From Spartobacteria bacterium (lineage in GTDB: Bacteria > Verrucomicrobiota > Verrucomicrobiae > Chthoniobacterales > UBA6821), in NCBI GenBank assembly GCA_003136515.1, contig PLEU01000135.1, positions 7,713 to 15,807 of the forward strand: 8,095 nt of DNA, in the 5' to 3' direction. Position numbers and translations under genes: made by a program. Below, one piece after another: positions 6,453 through 8,095 of this stretch (its first letter is position 1; every line of letters starts with the position of its first letter). Below the pieces are notes generated by a model that was given only the letters and a program-made list of their open reading frames with translations, was not told the DNA's origin and searched no databases.

Positions 6453-6884
6453 CTAGTGATGTGCGTAGATAGAATGGAATTGCAGCTCACTAAATACGGT
6501 AAAGCATTTCCCATTCCATGTGAGATACTCTCCTATACCGAGAATTTGAGTAGGACTGTAGCTAGTCTGCCTGAAATAAATGCCGCCTGAAACCCTAGCA
6601 AATGGGTTGGGTTCTGTATGCATACCAGTAGGTTGGGTGATTGCCAACAAGTTGAGACTTGTAAATCTGATGGCCCTACACTCATCTGCCACGTGTTCAT
6701 TCGAGGATCCTGGAATATGGCGATAAGAATTCCATTCATCAGGATTAATCCCATTGGTAAATCGGGAAATCATCTTTCTAAGAATCCTTCGTTTCTCGTA
6801 CTTTGGTGTAGCTTGTAGCAAAGTTTCTTTTTGGTAACTGGTTTGAGCGCTCATAAGAATTAAACAATTTGTTTGTTTTCCCAA
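6453..6884 (-). CDS. Doubtful hypothetical protein (up to 143 aa)
   Basis: An open frame of 143 codons from a TTG at 6884, or 133 from the ATG at 6854 (MSAQTSYQKETLLQ). I recognise no family. The predicted protein has no signal peptide or membrane segment, is fairly rich in Thr, Ser and His, and its codon third positions show no clear coding bias. For it being real: a purine-rich GGGAGG just before the TTG (4-base spacing, short) and the conserved 16-base site 33 bases upstream, placed as at the lipoprotein gene. Against: shorter open frames compete on both strands, and base composition matches the surrounding non-coding DNA. It may be a degraded gene. Confidence 0.3.
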   Translation of the reverse strand: MGKQTNCLILMSAQTSYQKETLLQATPKYEKRRILRKMISRFTNGINPDEWNSYRHIPGSSNEHVADECRAIRFTSLNLLAITQPTGMHTEPNPFARVSGGIYFRQTSYSPTQILGIGEYLTWNGKCFTVFSELQFHSIYAHH

Positions 6885-6916
6885 TCATCCTCCCTCTTTT
6901 CCCCTCCCCGTTCCAT

Positions 6917-6934
6917 AGGGTGAAATCCTACCCT
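6917..6934 (-). promoter_or_regulatory. Near-palindromic site 2
   Basis: The second copy of GGGTGAAATCCTACCC, here with A and T as the outer pair (AGGGT / ACCCT) in place of G and C at site 1. The change on one side is matched on the other, as expected for a protein-bound palindrome or a paired RNA stem. It lies 33 bases before the TTG start of the doubtful minus-strand ORF and just ahead of a purine-rich stretch. Confidence 0.6.
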
Positions 6935-7030
6935 CCTTTGGTTTTGTCTGGCGGAACACTACTCCTACATCATGGCAAATAAACCCCTGCAGTTCGCCGG
7001 TAAGGGTTAGACCCCATAGATCACGTTAAG

Positions 7031-7050
7031 GGATGCACCAAGATGCATCC
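7031..7050. repeat. Inverted repeat GGATGCA / TGCATCC
   Basis: Perfect 7-base arms with a 6-base loop (CCAAGA), in intergenic DNA. No T-tract follows on either strand. It could be an operator or a transcript hairpin; no gene is clearly attached to it. Confidence 0.35.
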
Positions 7051-7195
7051 ATGCAAACAGTACGGAGGCCAATTCTTTCACCTTCTAGCCCCCTGCTGCC
7101 AGGGCTTGGAATTGCCGACGAGTGGAAGGAGCTCAGCAAAATGCTCCTCACCTTTTCAGAGCCCCCGAACCATTCCTCTATCAACAGCATGAATA

Positions 7196-7489
7196 GTGAC
7201 AGCGGCGAACCAGGAGAGCCTGATCCACAGGGCAGCTCAAATTGAGAGCTTAGGGTTACACCCTATTGAAGCAATTCTTGGCCGCCTTATTCTCTCGTAC
7301 ATGCAAATCCCTATCTCATATCATTTTCTCGCTCTACTGGCTTTTGGCGCTAGCCCGGAGGACCGGGAGGAACTTCTCGCACCTCTGATTCCGGTAATGC
7401 TTCAAAGGATAAGAACTCCCGTGATTGCCGAGAGAGAATGCGCTGCTGAATCAGGAAAAAACAAGCCGCTCAACACATTGGTGATTTAG
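7196..7489 (+). CDS. Doubtful hypothetical protein or gene remnant (97 aa)
   Basis: An open frame from a GTG with no Shine-Dalgarno sequence and an in-frame stop just before it (7190-7192). The middle reads like a genuine protein: IEAILGRLILSYMQIPISYH, then FGASPEDREELLAPLIPVML, compatible with amphipathic helices. I do not recognise it. The preceding frame (7033-7245) runs into it with a 50-base overlap, which would fit one gene of about 140 codons split by a frameshift. It may equally be chance. A perfect TAGGGT-TAC-ACCCTA palindrome lies inside it. Confidence 0.3.
   Translation: MTAANQESLIHRAAQIESLGLHPIEAILGRLILSYMQIPISYHFLALLAFGASPEDREELLAPLIPVMLQRIRTPVIAERECAAESGKNKPLNTLVI
7251..7265. 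repeat. Palindrome TAGGGT-TAC-ACCCTA
   Basis: Perfect 6-base arms with a 3-base spacer. The arms share GGGT/ACCC with the two 16-base sites upstream, but the spacing differs (3 rather than 8 bases), so the relation is uncertain. Confidence 0.35.
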
Positions 7490-7648
7490 AGCACTTTCTA
7501 CAGGAATAGGATAATGCTCTCGGGCTTGAGAATAAGAATCATGGATGAATTTGGCTTCAGAAAATGATTTTGGAGAATTGGTATCTTGTCATGAGTATGT
7601 GATTGATCAGTAGTAGCTACTTCGAATTCATTGTATAAATTGCCGAGT

Positions 7649-8095
7649 ATGCCTCTGGCCAGATTTTCGAAATACCCGGCGGTTCACATTTTGACCGTCA
7701 CCATTTGTCTGGCATCAACGGCCCAGGCCCTGACGATTAATTTGCCATCCGGTAGTAGTGCCGGAACGATCAACGTGGCAATCAGGAATGTCTGTTCCGC
7801 GGGGGGAGGCACCGTCAGATTGGCTGCCGGAAAGTATAAGATCTCCGGAAGTATTCTGATGAACAGCAGGGTTACTCTCGAAGGAGCAGGTATCAGCAAC
7901 ACGATCATTCTGGGCCCCGCGAATCCCTACACTTGGACGATGATTCTCAGCACCGGGGACGGGCTTCACGATATCACGGTGCAAAACATGACGATTGATG
8001 GAAATTGCCCTCAGGAGGCTTCCGGCGGCAGCAACGGTTATGTCAATCAAGCGGGAGTTGATGCCGTCAGCTTCAGTTACGGAGCGATGAACAGT
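7649..8095 (+). CDS. Secreted right-handed beta-helix protein, pectate-lyase-like (3' end outside window)
   Basis: The first 149 codons of an exported protein, open to the window edge. The N-terminus MPLARFSKYPAVHILTVTIC followed by LASTAQA is a typical signal peptide with predicted cleavage after A-Q-A (residue 27); the cysteine in it has Ile before it, so it is not a lipobox. The mature part shows the repeating strand-turn pattern of the pectate lyase 3 / glycoside hydrolase 28-like beta-helix: GGGTVRLAAGKYKISGSILM, NSRVTLEGAGISNTIILG, then LHDITVQNMTIDGNC. Gly-Tyr or Gly-Lys-Tyr followed by alternating hydrophobics, and V-x-L-x-G-x-G, are hallmarks of the first coils. Such proteins usually bind or cut polysaccharides outside the cytoplasm. 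The catalytic region lies beyond the window, so substrate and activity cannot be judged. The ATG at 7649 is chosen because the signal peptide begins there. Confidence 0.85.
   Translation, partial: MPLARFSKYPAVHILTVTICLASTAQALTINLPSGSSAGTINVAIRNVCSAGGGTVRLAAGKYKISGSILMNSRVTLEGAGISNTIILGPANPYTWTMILSTGDGLHDITVQNMTIDGNCPQEASGGSNGYVNQAGVDAVSFSYGAMNS

Larger units (their letters stand above)
6935..7648. other. Gene-poor, AT-richer strip with short open frames
   Basis: No convincing gene in about 700 bases. Two overlapping plus-strand frames (7033-7245 and 7196-7489) carry partly protein-like text but no recognisable domain, no good ribosome-binding site and unsuitable starts. Inverted repeats are frequent: GGGT-TAG-ACCC (7004-7014), GGATGCA / TGCATCC (7031-7050) and TAGGGT-TAC-ACCCTA (7251-7265). 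The last 159 bases should hold the promoter of the beta-helix gene, but I see no clear -35/-10 pair; TATAAAT at 7634-7640 is too near the ATG to be a confident -10. Confidence 0.5.

Noticed and set aside
6972..7010. 12-codon frame MANKPLQFAGKG as a possible leader peptide
   Set aside because: No ribosome-binding site, no run of regulatory codons and no biosynthetic gene follows.
6226..7648. Insertion sequence or CRISPR array in the gene-poor strip
   Set aside because: No transposase-like frame, no terminal inverted repeats with target duplications, and no regularly spaced direct repeats; the single 16-base repeat occurs only twice, 655 bases apart.
7715..8050. 111-codon minus-strand frame
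   Set aside because: Opposite the signal peptide and beta-helix coils of the exported protein, which is the better supported reading.

Overview
The window looks like chromosomal DNA of a free-living Gram-negative heterotroph. I lean towards Verrucomicrobiota or a similar soil/water lineage: a stand-alone tandem-ACT protein follows gltB, Shine-Dalgarno sequences are weak or absent, a short Thr-rich lipoprotein is present, and a secreted beta-helix protein of the pectate-lyase type closes the window. This is an inference from gene content; nothing here (no rRNA, no marker alignment) fixes the taxonomy.

Layout. (1) 1-2835, plus strand: the C-terminal half of the large subunit of glutamate synthase (gltB, 5' end outside the window), then after 24 bases a 142-residue protein made of two ACT domains. 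A GC-rich hairpin follows. (2) 2946-6225, minus strand: a gene block that in transcription order reads lipoprotein (59 aa), dodecin, small acidic protein overlapping dodecin, soluble histidine kinase, NarL/FixJ-type response regulator, small low-affinity iron permease family membrane protein. Kinase and regulator are 9 bases apart and form one two-component system. (3) About 6226-7648: a visibly AT-richer, gene-poor strip with only doubtful ORFs and several inverted repeats. (4) 7649-8095, plus strand: the start of an exported right-handed beta-helix protein, cut by the window edge.

How it fits together. GltB makes glutamate from glutamine and 2-oxoglutarate, and the adjacent ACT protein is a likely amino-acid-sensing partner. 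The minus-strand block resembles a general-stress or envelope-stress module: a cytoplasmic sensor kinase with an RsbU-N-like front end, its LuxR-type regulator, a flavin-buffering dodecin, a small lipoprotein and a small membrane protein. The most notable unlisted signal is a 16-base near-palindrome, GGGTGAAATCCTACCC, present twice and identical. Each copy lies 33-37 bases before a minus-strand start codon, and the flanking arm bases differ in a compensating way (G:C versus A:T). A shorter relative lies upstream of dodecin. This looks like a shared regulatory site or leader element, and the neighbouring NarL-type regulator is the obvious candidate to bind it, though that is not shown by the sequence.
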